DNA from: CAYGAW01 sp964347945
Lineage (GTDB): Bacteria > Chloroflexota > Anaerolineae > UBA7937 > B3-Chlor
Reading direction: 5' to 3'
Assembly: GCA_964347945.1 (NCBI GenBank)
Contig: CAYGAW010000005.1
Coordinates: 1-5,675, forward strand
DNA length: 5,675 bases
The notes beneath the pieces are model-generated. The model did not search any database. It saw nothing but the letters and a program-made list of their open reading frames with translations, and was not told where the DNA came from. Below, piece by piece: positions 5,241-5,675 of this stretch (positions are counted from its first letter, which is position 1; every line of letters starts with the position of its first letter). The position numbers and the translations under genes are program-made.

Positions 5241-5571
5241 GGTCTGCGTGTCCCAGGCCTCGCCCGTGAACTGCCAAGGGTTGGACACCCCGTCGCCCGC
5301 CAGCGGCACGCCGAAAGGATCGTAGGCGTACCTGACGGCTATCTGGCCTGTGCCGTCCACCAATTGGCGGACGCTCCCCAGCCCGTCGTGCACGTAGTAG
5401 TACCGGTCGGCTCCTGCCAGTTGCTCCGCGATGATGTCCAGCCCGTAGAGGTACACGGCGTCGGTGTCGCTGATGACCACGGGCAGCGTCGCCGCCAGGT
5501 CGACCAGGTAGTCGGTGGTGGCTGCGCCGATGGTCTTGCCCACTCTCACGCCGTCGCCGTTGTAGGCTGCC

Positions 5572-5586
5572 TGCCTTTGCAAGGCA
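5572..5586. repeat. Small palindrome at the upstream edge of the rhs fragment
   Basis: TGCCTT and AAGGCA arms enclose TGC. On the minus strand, Rhs similarity begins a few codons after it, so it lies at the second break of the fragment. It may be the centre of another dispersed palindrome whose one side (through the GAGATCCCCGACATT read on the minus strand) survives and whose other side is lost. Confidence 0.4.
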
Positions 5587-5675
5587 AATGTCGGGGATCT
5601 CAATCAGCTTCCTCTAATACGGGCGACCATGCCGGAGCTTTGCAGTTCAGCTTGAACAAACGTGTACGGTTAGAC
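5587..5675. other. Unassigned right-hand edge
   Basis: Nothing recognisable is coded here. It separates the rhs fragment from whatever lies beyond the window, and the Rhs frame is closed by a TGA within it. Confidence 0.3.

Larger units (their letters stand above)
5136..5603 (-). pseudogene. Broken Rhs/YD-repeat core-domain fragment
   Basis: The frame runs 155 codons from a TTG at 5603 that directly follows an in-frame TGA (5606-5604), so the N-terminal bulk of an Rhs protein is missing. Recognisable parts: AYNGDGVRVGKT (13-24), a YD-type stretch with DYLVDL and YLYGLDIIAEQ, then the core motif YYYVHDGLGSVRQLVDG (68-84) and RYAYDPFGVP (91-100), ending at NPWQFTGEAWD (108-118). An intact core would continue with a segment ending in a DPxG-like site and a variable toxin-like tip. 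Here the frame instead enters palindrome copy 3 and then unrelated sequence to a stop at 5136. Rhs proteins are large surface or secreted polymorphic-toxin shells. This piece is cut at both ends and is almost certainly non-functional; true similarity covers roughly 5250-5570. Confidence 0.8.

Overview
The window is GC-rich bacterial DNA, by eye near 58% G+C. The gene mix is a secreted glycosidase-like protein with YVTN propeller blades, an Rhs/YD-repeat remnant, a LarA-family racemase, FmdB and CsoR-type regulators, and dispersed 27-nt palindromes. It would fit an uncultured Chloroflexota (Anaerolineae-like) genome, but that assignment is an inference from gene content and no marker gene is present.

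Layout. (1) Positions 1-2322, minus strand: a large secreted protein that runs off the left edge, with a signal anchor, a DUF11-like domain, a clan GH-A-like glycosidase barrel and at least four YVTN-type beta-propeller blades. Its TTG start overlaps the end of a small coiled-coil gene (2283-2558, minus). (2) Positions 2568-2650: a compact control region with two near-consensus sigma-70 promoters facing apart. A CsoR-type palindrome, ATACCC-CCAGA-GGGTAT, lies between their -10 boxes and covers both predicted transcription starts. (3) Positions 2753-3294, plus strand: an FmdB-family zinc-ribbon protein followed by a CsoR-family repressor with an intact Cys-His-Cys metal site. (4) Positions 3299-4606, minus strand: a LarA-family nickel-pincer racemase/epimerase that converges on csoR with only 4 nt between stop codons and has its own promoter at 4633-4661. 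(5) Positions 4662-5675: non-coding DNA with three copies of a palindromic repeat and a broken Rhs core fragment whose reading frame runs through one copy.

The most coherent unit is the middle one. The CsoR-like protein probably binds the palindrome and represses its own operon (fmdB-csoR) and the divergent small-protein/glycosidase unit together. No metal transporter, copper chaperone or sulfurtransferase is visible, so what the regulator senses is unknown. LarA and the Rhs remnant show no functional link to this unit. I found no clearly new defence or mobile system. The shared divergent operator and the palindromic element joined to the rhs fragment deserve the closest look.
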